Position numbers and translations under genes: made by a program
Source of the DNA: Planctomycetaceae bacterium
GTDB lineage: Bacteria; Planctomycetota; Planctomycetia; Planctomycetales; Planctomycetaceae
DNA: 63,593 nt
Assembly: GCA_020850695.1 (NCBI GenBank)
Contig: JADZEF010000067.1
Coordinates: 1 to 63,593 of the forward strand
Direction: 5' to 3'
The notes under the pieces: generated by a model
What the model saw: only the letters and a program-made list of their open reading frames with translations
Told to the model about the DNA's origin: nothing
The model's database searches: none
Part shown: in pieces, positions 26,073-34,694 of the stretch
Position numbering within the stretch: the first letter of the stretch is position 1
Layout of the letters: every line of letters starts with the position of its first letter

Positions 26073-27458
26073 TCAGCTGAAAAGCGACGTGAGAGGTTGG
26101 CCATCCGATAGCTTCCAAGGGCGACCTGTCGGATCCTGGAACCCCTGTTCGGCTCCAATGCCAAACCGCCAGAAGATCGTCGCCGCGATGTCGGCGGGGG
26201 TGACGGGATCGCGGTCCGGGAACGCTCCGATCGAGTCGCTCGCTCCGAACACGGATCCCCCGCGTATGCCCCCGCCGGCGAGCGCAATCGTAAAGCAGTC
26301 CGGCCAGTGGTCGCGCCCGGCGCTGGCATTGATCTTCGGCGTCCGTCCGAACTCGGCGACGCTGACGATCAGGGTCGATTCGAGCAACCCGCGGGCTTCG
26401 AGGTCTTCGATCAAGGCGGAGAACGCCTGGTCGTGCGGGGGAATGAGTTGGCGATGACGGGGGAAGATCGACTGGTGACTGTCCCAGTTGGCTTCCTGGC
26501 CATTGTGCTGGCCATCGAACACCGTGACGAAATCGACGCCGTTCTCGACCAGCCGCCGGGCCAACAGAAGGCTTTGCCCGAGGCGATGGCGTCCGTAGCG
26601 GTCTCTGACCGCGTCTCCCTCGTGCGATATGTCAAAGCCGCATCGCACCGTCTCCGAGGCGACCATTTCGATCGCCCGTTCCTGATAGAGCCGCATGGCC
26701 GACGAGCTGCGCGTCTCGTCGGAATGAGGCCGATTGAGGGCATGAAGCAGCTGTGTCCGTGCGGTCAGATCGGCGGTGTGGCGTCCCTGAGGGGGTTCGA
26801 GCGTTGCAATGCGAAACGCGGGATCGGCGGGATTGGCCTGCACCTGGAAGCGGTCAAATGCTCCTCCCAGCAACCCGGGAATCTGTCCCGGGAGCTGGAC
26901 GACGTTGTAGATGGTATAAGGGAGGGCGACGTAGGAGAGGACGTTGGCGCGGCTTCCCAGGCCATAGCTGACGGCCGAGCCCAGCGTTGGAAACGACCGC
27001 GCCTCATCGGCGAGAAGCTCGAGATCGCCCCCGGCCGGAGTGCGGCCCGTCAGGACTTCGGCCGCGGCGGAATTGTGGTTCCGCATGGGATGGTGAACGC
27101 TTCGAACGAGCGCGACCCGATCGAGCACCCGCGACATCCGCGGAAGGTGTTCACCGAGTGCCACGCCCGGCACGGCCGACTGGATGAGCCCGTATTCTCC
27201 GCGCACTTCGGACGGGGCGTTGGGCTTCGGATCGTATGTTTCGAACTGGCTCGGGCCGCCGTACGAAAAGAGCAGGATGCAGGACCGTATCCCGGCTCCG
27301 CGAGATGATCCGTTCCGGGCGGGGACGGCAGCCGCCTGGGGTCCGAAACCGAGGCAGGCGGGGAGAGCCATCCCTCCCATGCTGGCCAGTTGCAGCCAGC
27401 GGCGACGGGAGACGCCGGTGGGGATCGCCTCGGAGTACCCAGTGCCTGGACGCGCCAT
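26073..27458 (-). CDS. DUF1501 domain protein, Tat signal
   Basis: 461 residues; GGAG lies upstream of ATG 27458. A twin-arginine leader (SRRRWLQLASMGGMALPACLGFG) is followed by SCILLFSYGGPSQFETYDPKP, the hallmark DUF1501 opening, then VRSVHHPMRNHNSAAAEVLTG, FVTVFDGQHNGQEANWDSH and VAEFGRTPKINASAGRDHW. The family is sulfatase/alkaline-phosphatase-like in fold and is usually encoded next to a DUF1549/DUF1553 cytochrome gene. Here the nearest such gene is 11 kb away. Periplasmic location is inferred. Confidence 0.92.
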   Translation of the reverse strand: MARPGTGYSEAIPTGVSRRRWLQLASMGGMALPACLGFGPQAAAVPARNGSSRGAGIRSCILLFSYGGPSQFETYDPKPNAPSEVRGEYGLIQSAVPGVALGEHLPRMSRVLDRVALVRSVHHPMRNHNSAAAEVLTGRTPAGGDLELLADEARSFPTLGSAVSYGLGSRANVLSYVALPYTIYNVVQLPGQIPGLLGGAFDRFQVQANPADPAFRIATLEPPQGRHTADLTARTQLLHALNRPHSDETRSSSAMRLYQERAIEMVASETVRCGFDISHEGDAVRDRYGRHRLGQSLLLARRLVENGVDFVTVFDGQHNGQEANWDSHQSIFPRHRQLIPPHDQAFSALIEDLEARGLLESTLIVSVAEFGRTPKINASAGRDHWPDCFTIALAGGGIRGGSVFGASDSIGAFPDRDPVTPADIAATIFWRFGIGAEQGFQDPTGRPWKLSDGQPLTSLFS

Positions 27459-27497
27459 GGAAACGTCTCCGCCGAAGTCAGGAAGGTTGCCGCTGCG

Positions 27498-27830
27498 CTA
27501 CTGAAGACACTCCGAAAGGATCGCGTGTGTGCGGACGATCTCCGCAAGATCGTCGAGTATTTCGTCGAATTGCTCGCTTTGTCCAGAGGCAACGATGACG
27601 CCATCGCTTTCGATCTCGTAATCGCGGGCGTCCAAGGTGCCGCGGTCGCGAACGCGGATGATCGGCAGTTCGTAGCCGTCTTTGAGCAACGCCGTTCGCA
27701 ACCGGACGATGCCGGCGAGCGCGTTCTGATTGGTGGCGAGATCGATCAGGCGGGACCCGAGAAAAAGCTCGAGCCGCACCGCCAGGTTGGACCCGGCTTT
27801 GGCGAAGATCTCACGAAATTCGATGCTCAT
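27498..27830 (-). CDS. Small free-standing FlhA (FHIPEP)-like protein
   Basis: 110 residues. RLELFLGSRLIDLAT, then IVRLRTALLKDGYELPIIRVRD and TLDARDYEIESDGVIVASG, follow the order seen in the cytoplasmic part of FlhA/type III export gate proteins. There LExGxGL, IRxxLxxExGxxxPxVRIRDN and YxIxxxGxxVAxG occur in that sequence. The final DDLAEIVRTHA resembles the HLxEVIRRHA helix of FlhA. The membrane domain and the rest of FlhA are absent. It sits 39 bases upstream of the DUF1501 gene on the same strand. No flagellar or secretion genes are near. Function unknown. Confidence 0.68.
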   Translation of the reverse strand: MSIEFREIFAKAGSNLAVRLELFLGSRLIDLATNQNALAGIVRLRTALLKDGYELPIIRVRDRGTLDARDYEIESDGVIVASGQSEQFDEILDDLAEIVRTHAILSECLQ

Positions 27831-27965
27831 GGAACTCCGTCCTACGGAGAGTGAGCGTATGATCGCGATGACCCAACGCCCATGAAGCTACGGCGCGGCG
27901 CGGCGGATGTAAAGGCATGACATGTCAATCGCCATCGTTCCAGCGGACGGACGATCGACAGCGGC

Positions 27966-29186
27966 TCAACTCGGCGCCGTGATGGGATCGGTGCGGAACG
28001 CCTCCGTCGGAGTCTGAGACTCGAGAGTCAGGCGGGAACGTCGTGGGAAGCTGCCTGCGACGACGGTGGCGGCCGCGGGGAGGGTTGTCGCGCGGGACAA
28101 CAACCAGACCCAGGGCAGTTGGAACGACCTCGCGATGAGAAACTCGCGGGCGGCCTGGAGAGTCAACGCGGCGAGTCCCGCAACCGCCAGGAGAGTTTCC
28201 AGGGGATTCGTCCGCGACGAAATCCCGAGGCCCAGCAGAAGGCCGAGTGCCAGGAACGGGAATAACGTCGAGAGCATCAGACGGAGGGACAGCGCCAGCC
28301 ACCGCAGCCGAGAGCCGCCGATCCAGGCGGCGGAGGAGTCTGTCACGAGGGCCGAGACGGGGCTGGATCGCGCGTCGAGCGTTGCGTTGACCAGCTCCGC
28401 GGCCCGCACGCGGCGAACACGAAGGCCCGCCTCGTGAAAGCCGCGCACGAAATGCAGAACCCCCGCGGCGGGAATGGCGAGACGGTCGAAGCCGTCCACT
28501 TCGTCATGGGAGATGCGCCGCACGAGCAGGACCGATTCCCCCGCAAGGACGTTCTCCGACGCGTCTTCAACAGGACCCACGGACAGCGAACGTCGGGTTC
28601 TCATGAACGACATCGCCCCGCCTGCGGCCGTGAGAAGTCCCGTTCCACGGGCGGGTCGAACGGTCAGGGACGGAATGGCCTCCACCAGATCGGCGCGATG
28701 TTGAAGAGCTTCGCGAACGAGGCTGGTCAGGCATGAGGGATGGAACGTCTCGTTCCCGCGGGCAAAAAGCAGCCAGCTGCCGTGAGCCTGATGGACGGCA
28801 TCGTCCGGAGAAACGCCATCCCGCGCATCCAAGTCGGACTTCCTTGCCACGGAGATCAATCGAAGCCGACCATTCTCGGGCTCGGGACGTTCGAGCCACG
28901 ACCAGGCCCCCCGGTCCATCCCGGGCACCGCCAGCAGGATCTCGTATCGCGGGTAATCCTGCGAGCGGAGCGACTCGATGCACGCTTCAATCTGTCCCGG
29001 CGGCGCCTTGGCGTCCACAACAACCGAAACCATGGGCCAGTAGTCGCCGTGTTCCCAATGGCGGGGCGGGAGTGGTTCCGCGTTGGGAGTCTGCCGCAGC
29101 GCGCGGATCCCGCGGATGTTGTGCCAGGCGACCAGGAGGAACGCCGCGCTCAGGAAACTCAGGAAGAGGAGTTGCCAGGGAGACAT
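27966..29186 (-). CDS. Membrane GT2-like glycosyltransferase, probably degenerate
   Basis: 406 residues from ATG 29186. An N-terminal helix (WQLLFLSFLSAAFLLVAW), then a GT-A start (MVSVVVDAKAPPGQIEACIESLRSQDYPRYEILLAVPG), and two C-terminal membrane helices (LMLSTLFPFLALGLLLGLG; LLAVAGLAALTLQA). The layout recalls HpnB/HpnI-type membrane transferases. At the place of the metal-binding DxD (normally LLFTDADT) the sequence is LLFARGNETFHP, so the key aspartates are missing. It may be a non-catalytic relative. No hopanoid or wall-sugar genes are nearby. Confidence 0.7.
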   Translation of the reverse strand: MSPWQLLFLSFLSAAFLLVAWHNIRGIRALRQTPNAEPLPPRHWEHGDYWPMVSVVVDAKAPPGQIEACIESLRSQDYPRYEILLAVPGMDRGAWSWLERPEPENGRLRLISVARKSDLDARDGVSPDDAVHQAHGSWLLFARGNETFHPSCLTSLVREALQHRADLVEAIPSLTVRPARGTGLLTAAGGAMSFMRTRRSLSVGPVEDASENVLAGESVLLVRRISHDEVDGFDRLAIPAAGVLHFVRGFHEAGLRVRRVRAAELVNATLDARSSPVSALVTDSSAAWIGGSRLRWLALSLRLMLSTLFPFLALGLLLGLGISSRTNPLETLLAVAGLAALTLQAAREFLIARSFQLPWVWLLSRATTLPAAATVVAGSFPRRSRLTLESQTPTEAFRTDPITAPS

Positions 29187-29612
29187 GGCCAGGGTGGGCT
29201 GGGAGGGAGTGGCCAGGCAGCGTCTCCTCCGCTGCGGCCTGTGACCTTGATTCCGCAACCGGCCTCCGTGACGTGGCCGCCCCCCGGCGACCTCGAGTTG
29301 CGGTGCGCACCACGATGTGAACGTCTGGCGGAACATCGTCTTCGCCAGAGGCCTCGGTTTGGCCAAACTGCCGGCACCCATTCCTTTTGACATTTACTGG
29401 CAAGATGGGCGGCTGTCGCAAGCTTTTCCGATTTTTCCGGATTTTCTGATGAAGCGGACTCAAGCGAGGGGGTCGAGTTTGACGATGAAATGGGTCGTCA
29501 GGCCGGAATTCGGTCCTGTTCGGACCTTTTTCGACTGAAGTCCACTCAACTCGGCAGTCTCGTCCCATCCCCTCCCGACGTCGATTGCTCGAAACGCAAC
29601 TAAGGAAATGAC
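29187..29612. other. Divergent intergenic region before the YTV-like gene
   Basis: 426 bases between the GT2-like gene (minus) and the YTV-like gene (plus). A perfect TTGACA occurs at 29387-29392 (plus), but no matching -10 follows at 16-18 bases. A small hairpin (GGTCC/GGACC, 29512-29526) followed by TTTTT may be a leader terminator. No gene is seen. Confidence 0.4.
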
Positions 29613-30494
29613 ATGACGTTGCTTCGATCGACCACTTCGCTCTGCCTGATCGCCCTCGGCCTCGCTTTCGCCCCCGCCGCCGCTCAGGCCCAGTTCGGAC
29701 GCAACCTCTTCAACAACCCCTGCTGCAACGTCTGCAAGCAGACTGTCTGCTGCTGTTCCCAACGGACCCGCCCGGTCATCGAGACGCGGATGCGGCCTCA
29801 GCAGTGCGTCACGTATCAGGACCGCAAACGAGTCGCCTGCCGCACCGAGGCCTATTGCGAAACGGTTCCCGTGACAAAAGTCGACTGCGTCACGGTCGAC
29901 GAGGGCTGCTATCAGATGGTCTGGGTGCCGAAGCCGGTCACCAAGTCCATCCCCCGGACCGAATATCATCAGCGGACTGCCTACCGCACCGTCCCGTACG
30001 AAGTGTGCGAAAAGGTGCCGGTCACCTACACGCAGATGGTTCCGGAGCAGACAATCCGATATGTCACGGAACACGTCGCCGTCACGACGACCGCTCCCGT
30101 TCCTCTCTGCATGCCGCAGCCCGCCTGTCCGCCTGCCTCGGCGTGCGGTCCGTTCGGCATCCCCTCGGTCACTCCGGGATTTGGCGGCGGCGTCCCCGGC
30201 ATTCCGGGAATCAACGCTCCGCTGGGGACTCCGGCCGGTTTCGGCAACGGGCCGGTGGCGGTTCCTTACAGTGCCATGAAGGAAGGCGTGATGCCGATGA
30301 CCACGGTGTCGGCCACTCCGAGCCCGGCCGCAACCGGCCTTGTCCCGGACGCACGCTACGCCGAAGTGCACCCGCAGGCCATGACGCAGGTTCCGCTCAA
30401 GGGGACCTCGGCGAACTTCACCGGCTACGTGAAGCCGGCCAGCGCCCAGTTCCGGGCCCCTTCGGCCATCGCCGTTCCGCGTCGCACTCGGTGA
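29613..30494 (+). CDS. Secreted cysteine-rich YTV-like wall protein
   Basis: 293 residues; AAGGAAATG lies just before the ATG. A signal peptide (LCLIALGLAFAPAAAQA) precedes a cysteine cluster (CCNVCKQTVCCC). Tandem repeats of alternating Val/Thr/Tyr and Cys follow (VTYQDRKRVACRTEAYCE, VPVTKVDCVTVDEGC, YRTVPYEVCEKVPVTYTQMV). This pattern matches planctomycete YTV-type proteins, which are cysteine-rich and reported from cell walls. The C-terminal half is Gly/Pro/Ala-rich and probably disordered. Disulfide cross-linking in the envelope is inferred. A strong terminator follows, consistent with a single, well-expressed gene. Confidence 0.83.
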   Translation: MTLLRSTTSLCLIALGLAFAPAAAQAQFGRNLFNNPCCNVCKQTVCCCSQRTRPVIETRMRPQQCVTYQDRKRVACRTEAYCETVPVTKVDCVTVDEGCYQMVWVPKPVTKSIPRTEYHQRTAYRTVPYEVCEKVPVTYTQMVPEQTIRYVTEHVAVTTTAPVPLCMPQPACPPASACGPFGIPSVTPGFGGGVPGIPGINAPLGTPAGFGNGPVAVPYSAMKEGVMPMTTVSATPSPAATGLVPDARYAEVHPQAMTQVPLKGTSANFTGYVKPASAQFRAPSAIAVPRRTR

Positions 30495-30608
30495 TCCGCC
30501 GCGAGAATCACCGAGATCGTTCGTCACGAGTCAACGCGTCCATCATCGAGTCAGACGCCGCAAGTCACGCACACACCCGTGTTCTACGTCACCTGGGACG
30601 CGACGTGG

Positions 30609-30647
30609 AAGGCGGCCGGTCGAAAGACCGGCCGCCTTCTTTTCGTT
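30609..30647 (+). terminator. Strong intrinsic terminator after the YTV-like gene
   Basis: AAGGCGGCCGGTC at 30609-30621 pairs perfectly with GACCGGCCGCCTT at 30626-30638 over a GAAA tetraloop, followed by CTTTTCGTT. Confidence 0.93.
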
Positions 30648-30740
30648 GGAGAGCCGTCTCTTCGCAGCGTGTTCCCGGGGGCGCCGGAACGGATATGCTG
30701 GAGCGACACGACAGACCTTCGAGCTCCTCCATGCGGTCCC

Positions 30741-32090
30741 ATGAATCGAATCGCCTCACGGTGCCGCCGCTCAGCGGCTCGAATCGTCCATGCGGCGGCG
30801 ATGCTTGCGGCATGCATCGGCCATCCGGCATGGGCGCTTCGCGCCGAGGCGGATGACACGCCCGCGGTGGCGGAGCAACCTCCGCAACAGATTTCACTGA
30901 CGGATCCGCTTCCCTACGGCTTGCGGCCCCTCGATTATCTCGGGCCGGGCTCGGACGACGTGGTCAGGCTGCTGGGACGGCAGCTCGCGTCGAACGAGGC
31001 GTTGCTGCGCTGGAAGCCCCCGCACGGTTATCTCGAGTCGCTGCTCGAAGCGCTGAAGGTTCCGCGGGAATCGCAGTTGCTCGTCTTTTCGAAGACGGCC
31101 CTCAATCCGGCGCTGGTGACGCCGAAGAATCCGCGGGCCATCTACTTCAACGACGAAGTCACGGTCGGCTGGGTGCCTGGAGCGGAGGCCCTCGAACTGA
31201 CAGCGGTCGACCCCCTCAAGGGACCGTTGTTCTACACGCTGAAGCAGGACGAAGGCGTTGCACCGCGACTGATCCGGCAAGAGCGATGTCTCGCCTGCCA
31301 TGTCGGAACCACGACACTCGGCGTGCCGGGACTCATTGTCCGGAGCTTCGTGCCGGATGACACCGGCAAACCGATCGCCGGCTATTCGCGAATGACGCAC
31401 GACAGCCCCTTCTCTCAACGATTCGGCGGATGGTATGTCACGGGGACCCACGGCGACGTCCCGCACAGCGGCAACCTGTTTGGCGTGGACGCCGCGGAGA
31501 AGTTTCGCCGCGACCCGCTGGCCGGCGCCAACCGCACTCAGCTCCCGGAACCGATCCGAGGAAAGTATCTCGAATCCCACAGTGATCTCGTCGCACACCT
31601 GGTGCTCCAGCATCAGGCCCACGGTTTCAATCTGATCACTCGGGTCGGTTACGAGGCCCGGCTCGGCCGACAGTCGAACGCCGAGAGTCTGCTGGTGAGA
31701 TACCTCCTGTTCGCGGATGAGCCACCGCTCGACGCTCCGATTCGGGGGACGTCCGGCTTCGACGAAGTCTTCTCGCGCGGCGGGGCGGAGGCCCACGACG
31801 GGCGATCCCTCCGAAAGCTCAATCTGAAGACGCGATTGTTCGAGTACCGGCTCAGCTTCCTCATCGGAAGTCGCGCCTTCGGGTCGCTCCCGCAAGAGAC
31901 TCGGCACAGCGTCCTGGACCAGCTCTACCGCGCACTGACGTCGGGCGGAAACGACGGTCCCGCCCGACATCTACCGGCTGGTGAAAGGACGGCGATTGTC
32001 GAAATCGTGCGGGAGTCGCTGCCGAATCTGCCGGCGGCATGGACTTCGCGCCCGACTCCGGCCGAAGATGGCCGCGAAGCACTGAACTGA
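30741..32090 (+). CDS. Exported monohaem cytochrome-like protein
   Basis: 449 residues from ATG 30741, which gives a signal peptide (IVHAAAMLAACIGHPAWA). Upstream in-frame starts would read through the terminator of the previous gene and are rejected. One haem motif, RCLACHVGTTTLGVPG, lies near residue 180. Other conserved-looking stretches are AIYFNDEVTVGWVPGAEALELTAVD and GRSLRKLNLKTRLFEYRLSFLIGS. This resembles exported c-type proteins found near planctomycete and Verrucomicrobia oxidation genes. Electron partner and substrate are unknown. Confidence 0.82.
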   Translation: MNRIASRCRRSAARIVHAAAMLAACIGHPAWALRAEADDTPAVAEQPPQQISLTDPLPYGLRPLDYLGPGSDDVVRLLGRQLASNEALLRWKPPHGYLESLLEALKVPRESQLLVFSKTALNPALVTPKNPRAIYFNDEVTVGWVPGAEALELTAVDPLKGPLFYTLKQDEGVAPRLIRQERCLACHVGTTTLGVPGLIVRSFVPDDTGKPIAGYSRMTHDSPFSQRFGGWYVTGTHGDVPHSGNLFGVDAAEKFRRDPLAGANRTQLPEPIRGKYLESHSDLVAHLVLQHQAHGFNLITRVGYEARLGRQSNAESLLVRYLLFADEPPLDAPIRGTSGFDEVFSRGGAEAHDGRSLRKLNLKTRLFEYRLSFLIGSRAFGSLPQETRHSVLDQLYRALTSGGNDGPARHLPAGERTAIVEIVRESLPNLPAAWTSRPTPAEDGREALN

Positions 32091-32318
32091 TGCACCTGAA
32101 ATCGACCTGAGCGCTGTCGGCGGTGAGACTTCCGTGCATACAATGAAGCATCCCGCCTGCGAAGTCCACGACCGATTCCGTCCCTGGGTCGATGGCCTCT
32201 CATCCACGCTCTGATCTATGATGATGTGTTCGGATGGGATGCGTCGGCGCTCACTCTCGCGGGGTCGCAGTGGCGATCGGACCGCAAGATTTCGCTCCTT
32301 TTCCCGGGTCGGCCCGTC

Positions 32319-33764
32319 ATGTTGAAGACATTCGTATTTGCCGCCATCGCCGTGGGCGCCGCGGCCACCGGGGGTTGGTTCTGGACCGCTTCCGCGTCGA
32401 CGTCGACGACATTCCGCGAAGCGACGGTCGAGCGCGACACGCTTGTGGTCACACTCACGGCGACGGGAACGCTCGAGCCCGAGGAAGTGATCGACGTCGG
32501 CGCCCAGGTTGCGGGAATGATCCGCGAATTCGGACACGATCCGAAGACCGACAAGGAAATCGACTATGGGACCGTGGTCGAGCCGACGACCGTCCTCGCG
32601 CAGATCGATGACGCCATTTACAAGGAAGAAGTGCAGCTCGCGCGGGCTGCCTGCAAGCAGGCTCATTCTCAGCGGGCCCAGGCGGAACTGGCGGTCGCCC
32701 AGTCCGAAGCCAACGTCAAGCGGGCGGAGGCGGACCTCGTGTATGCCAAAGCCCGCTGGGCCCAGGCGGAACGCGACAAGGCCCGTGGCGAAAAGCTCCG
32801 GAACACCTCGGCCATTTCGCTGCAGGAACTCGACACGCTGATTTCGATGGCCGAGCAGATGGCCGCCCAGGTGACCATCTCCGAGGCCGCGCTGACCCAG
32901 GCGAAATCGACGCTCCAATCGACGAAGTCGATGATCGAAGAAGCTCAAGGGAAAGTCGATCAGGCGGAGGCCTCCCTCCGCAAGGCGGAAGCCAACCTCG
33001 GGTACACGACAATCCGCTCGCCGATCCACGGCGTGATCATCGATCGCCGCGTCAACATCGGCCAGACGGTCGTCGCGAGCCTCAACGCTCCCAGCCTGTT
33101 CCTCATTGCGAAGGACCTGACGAAGCTGGAAATCTGGGCGAGCGTGAACGAGGCCGACATCGGCCAGATCCGCATCGGTCAGAAGACGCGGTTCACGGTC
33201 GATGCGCACCCGGACGATTCGTTCCAGGGAGAAGTCTCGCAGATCCGCCTCAATGCGACGATGACACAGAATGTCGTGACGTACACGGTCGTGGTCACGG
33301 TCGACAACAAGGACAACAAGCTGCTGCCGTACCTCACGGCCAACCTCCAGTTCCAGGTGGCGAAGAAGGAGGACGTGCTGCTGGTGCCCAATGCCGCGCT
33401 CCGGTGGCAGCCGCGTGCGGAGATCGTTCATCCGGACGTGCCGCGCGGCGCGCCGGAATCGGCCGGCGGCGGGACGGGGTCGAGCTCGGGACGAAGCGGA
33501 AAGGGACGTGGTGGAAATGCCCCCCGCAATCAAGCGATGGTCTGGGTCGAGGATAATGGTTTCGTCCGGCCGATCCCGGTGACGGTGGGGGCGACCGACG
33601 GCGCGAAGACCGAGGTGAGCGGCGACAGCCTCAAGGAAGGGATGAAAGTGGTGATGGGCGAGGTGCGTCGGGCCGATGCGTCGTCGAAGACCGTCAATCC
33701 GTTCCAGCCGCAGATCTTCAACCGTCGGCAGCAGCAACAACAGCAGGGGCAGCAAGGCAAATGA
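32319..33764 (+). CDS. MacA/HlyD-type periplasmic adaptor subunit
   Basis: 481 residues from ATG 32319. The N-terminal membrane anchor is VFAAIAVGAAATGGWFWTA. The biotinyl-lipoyl half (TATGTLEPEEVIDVGAQVAG) is followed by a long coiled coil (about residues 105-220, rich in AEL/AKA). The second lipoyl half is GYTTIRSPIHGVIIDRRVNIGQTV, and beta-barrel segments follow. A Gly/Ser/Arg-rich insert (GGGTGSSSGRSGKGRGG) and a Gln-rich tail are unusual. It bridges the MacB-type permease to an outer-membrane channel, which is not encoded here. Its stop overlaps the next start (ATGA at 33761-33764). Confidence 0.9.
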   Translation: MLKTFVFAAIAVGAAATGGWFWTASASTSTTFREATVERDTLVVTLTATGTLEPEEVIDVGAQVAGMIREFGHDPKTDKEIDYGTVVEPTTVLAQIDDAIYKEEVQLARAACKQAHSQRAQAELAVAQSEANVKRAEADLVYAKARWAQAERDKARGEKLRNTSAISLQELDTLISMAEQMAAQVTISEAALTQAKSTLQSTKSMIEEAQGKVDQAEASLRKAEANLGYTTIRSPIHGVIIDRRVNIGQTVVASLNAPSLFLIAKDLTKLEIWASVNEADIGQIRIGQKTRFTVDAHPDDSFQGEVSQIRLNATMTQNVVTYTVVVTVDNKDNKLLPYLTANLQFQVAKKEDVLLVPNAALRWQPRAEIVHPDVPRGAPESAGGGTGSSSGRSGKGRGGNAPRNQAMVWVEDNGFVRPIPVTVGATDGAKTEVSGDSLKEGMKVVMGEVRRADASSKTVNPFQPQIFNRRQQQQQQGQQGK

Positions 33765-34558
33765 GCGCCCTCGCGTCCCACTCCAGTCCCGGTCTCTCGA
33801 CGCAGCCGCGCCGCACCCAGGGCGCCGCACCCGATGAGCTGATCCGGCTCGAAGAGATCACGAAGACGTACCACCTCGGCGAGGTGGACGTTCCCGTGTT
33901 GCGGGGCGTTTCGCTCTCGATCCGGCGGGGCGAATTCGTCGCGCTGATGGGGGCGAGCGGGTCGGGCAAGAGCACGCTCATGAATCTGCTGGGGTGCCTC
34001 GATCGTCCGACGTCGGGGCAGTTCTGGCTCGACGGGGAAGACGTCTCGCAGCTCTCTCCCGACCGCCGCGCGACGTTGCGGGGGGAGAAGCTCGGATTCG
34101 TCTTCCAGAACTTCAACCTCCTCCCGCGGACCTCGGCCCTCCAGCAAGTGCTGATGCCGCTCGAATACGCCCATCACGAATGGACCGCCCGCGAAGCAGC
34201 CGACCGCGCGCGGATGCTGCTGGAACGAGTGGGCCTCAGTCACCGCACCGACCACGAACCGTCGCAGATGTCCGGCGGCCAGCAGCAGCGCGTCGCCATC
34301 GCCCGCGCCCTCATCAACGATCCCCCGCTTCTGCTGGCTGACGAACCGACGGGGAACCTCGATTCGACGACGAGCCGCGAAGTGCTGGAGCTTTTCCGGC
34401 AGCTCAACGAGGACGATGGAATCACCGTCCTGCTCGTCACGCACGACATGAACGTCGGCCGCGCCGCGCGCCGCATCATCCGCCTGCACGACGGACTGGT
34501 GGTGGAAGATACGGGGGAAGGGGTCAGGATTCGGGAATCAGGAATCAGGGAAGACTAA
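33761..34558 (+). CDS. ABC transporter ATP-binding subunit (MacB/LolD type)
   Basis: 265 residues. Walker A GASGSGKST at 64-72, signature MSGGQQQRVAIARAL, Walker B LLLADEPTGNLDS and the His switch LVTHD are all intact. It powers the exporter formed with the genes on either side. In MacB, ATPase and permease are one protein; here they are split. The last about ten residues (VRIRESGIRED) are encoded by the first arm of a heptad-repeat palindrome, so the C-terminus has been extended or replaced by the repeat. Confidence 0.93.
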   Translation: MSALASHSSPGLSTQPRRTQGAAPDELIRLEEITKTYHLGEVDVPVLRGVSLSIRRGEFVALMGASGSGKSTLMNLLGCLDRPTSGQFWLDGEDVSQLSPDRRATLRGEKLGFVFQNFNLLPRTSALQQVLMPLEYAHHEWTAREAADRARMLLERVGLSHRTDHEPSQMSGGQQQRVAIARALINDPPLLLADEPTGNLDSTTSREVLELFRQLNEDDGITVLLVTHDMNVGRAARRIIRLHDGLVVEDTGEGVRIRESGIRED

Positions 34559-34694
34559 GAGCACTATTGAACTGAGAAGCGGATTCGTCCATTCCCATTC
34601 ACGAGCCCATTATTCGAGCCTCGTCTCACAATCGTTCCGGCAGCCTCTGTCTTTCCCTGATTCCCGATTCCTGACTCCTGACCCCTTCTTCCCC
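34514..34694. repeat. Heptad-repeat palindrome (GTCAGGA/ATCAGGA units) abutting a start codon
   Basis: The left arm at about 34514-34555 has units GTCAGGA, TTCGGGA, ATCAGGA and ATCAGGG. The right arm at about 34649-34694 is its complement, ending CCCCTTCTTCCCC directly against ATG 34695. The spacer is about 93 bases. The left arm encodes the end of the ATP-binding subunit. A transcript crossing it would fold a stem of about 40 bp just before the permease start. Confidence 0.85.

Noticed and set aside
29387..29415. Promoter based on the perfect TTGACA at 29387
   Set aside because: No -10-like hexamer at 16-18 bases; the sequence there is GC-rich.
30579..30740. N-terminal extension of the monohaem protein
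   Set aside because: It would run through the strong terminator of the YTV-like gene; ATG 30741 gives a proper signal peptide.
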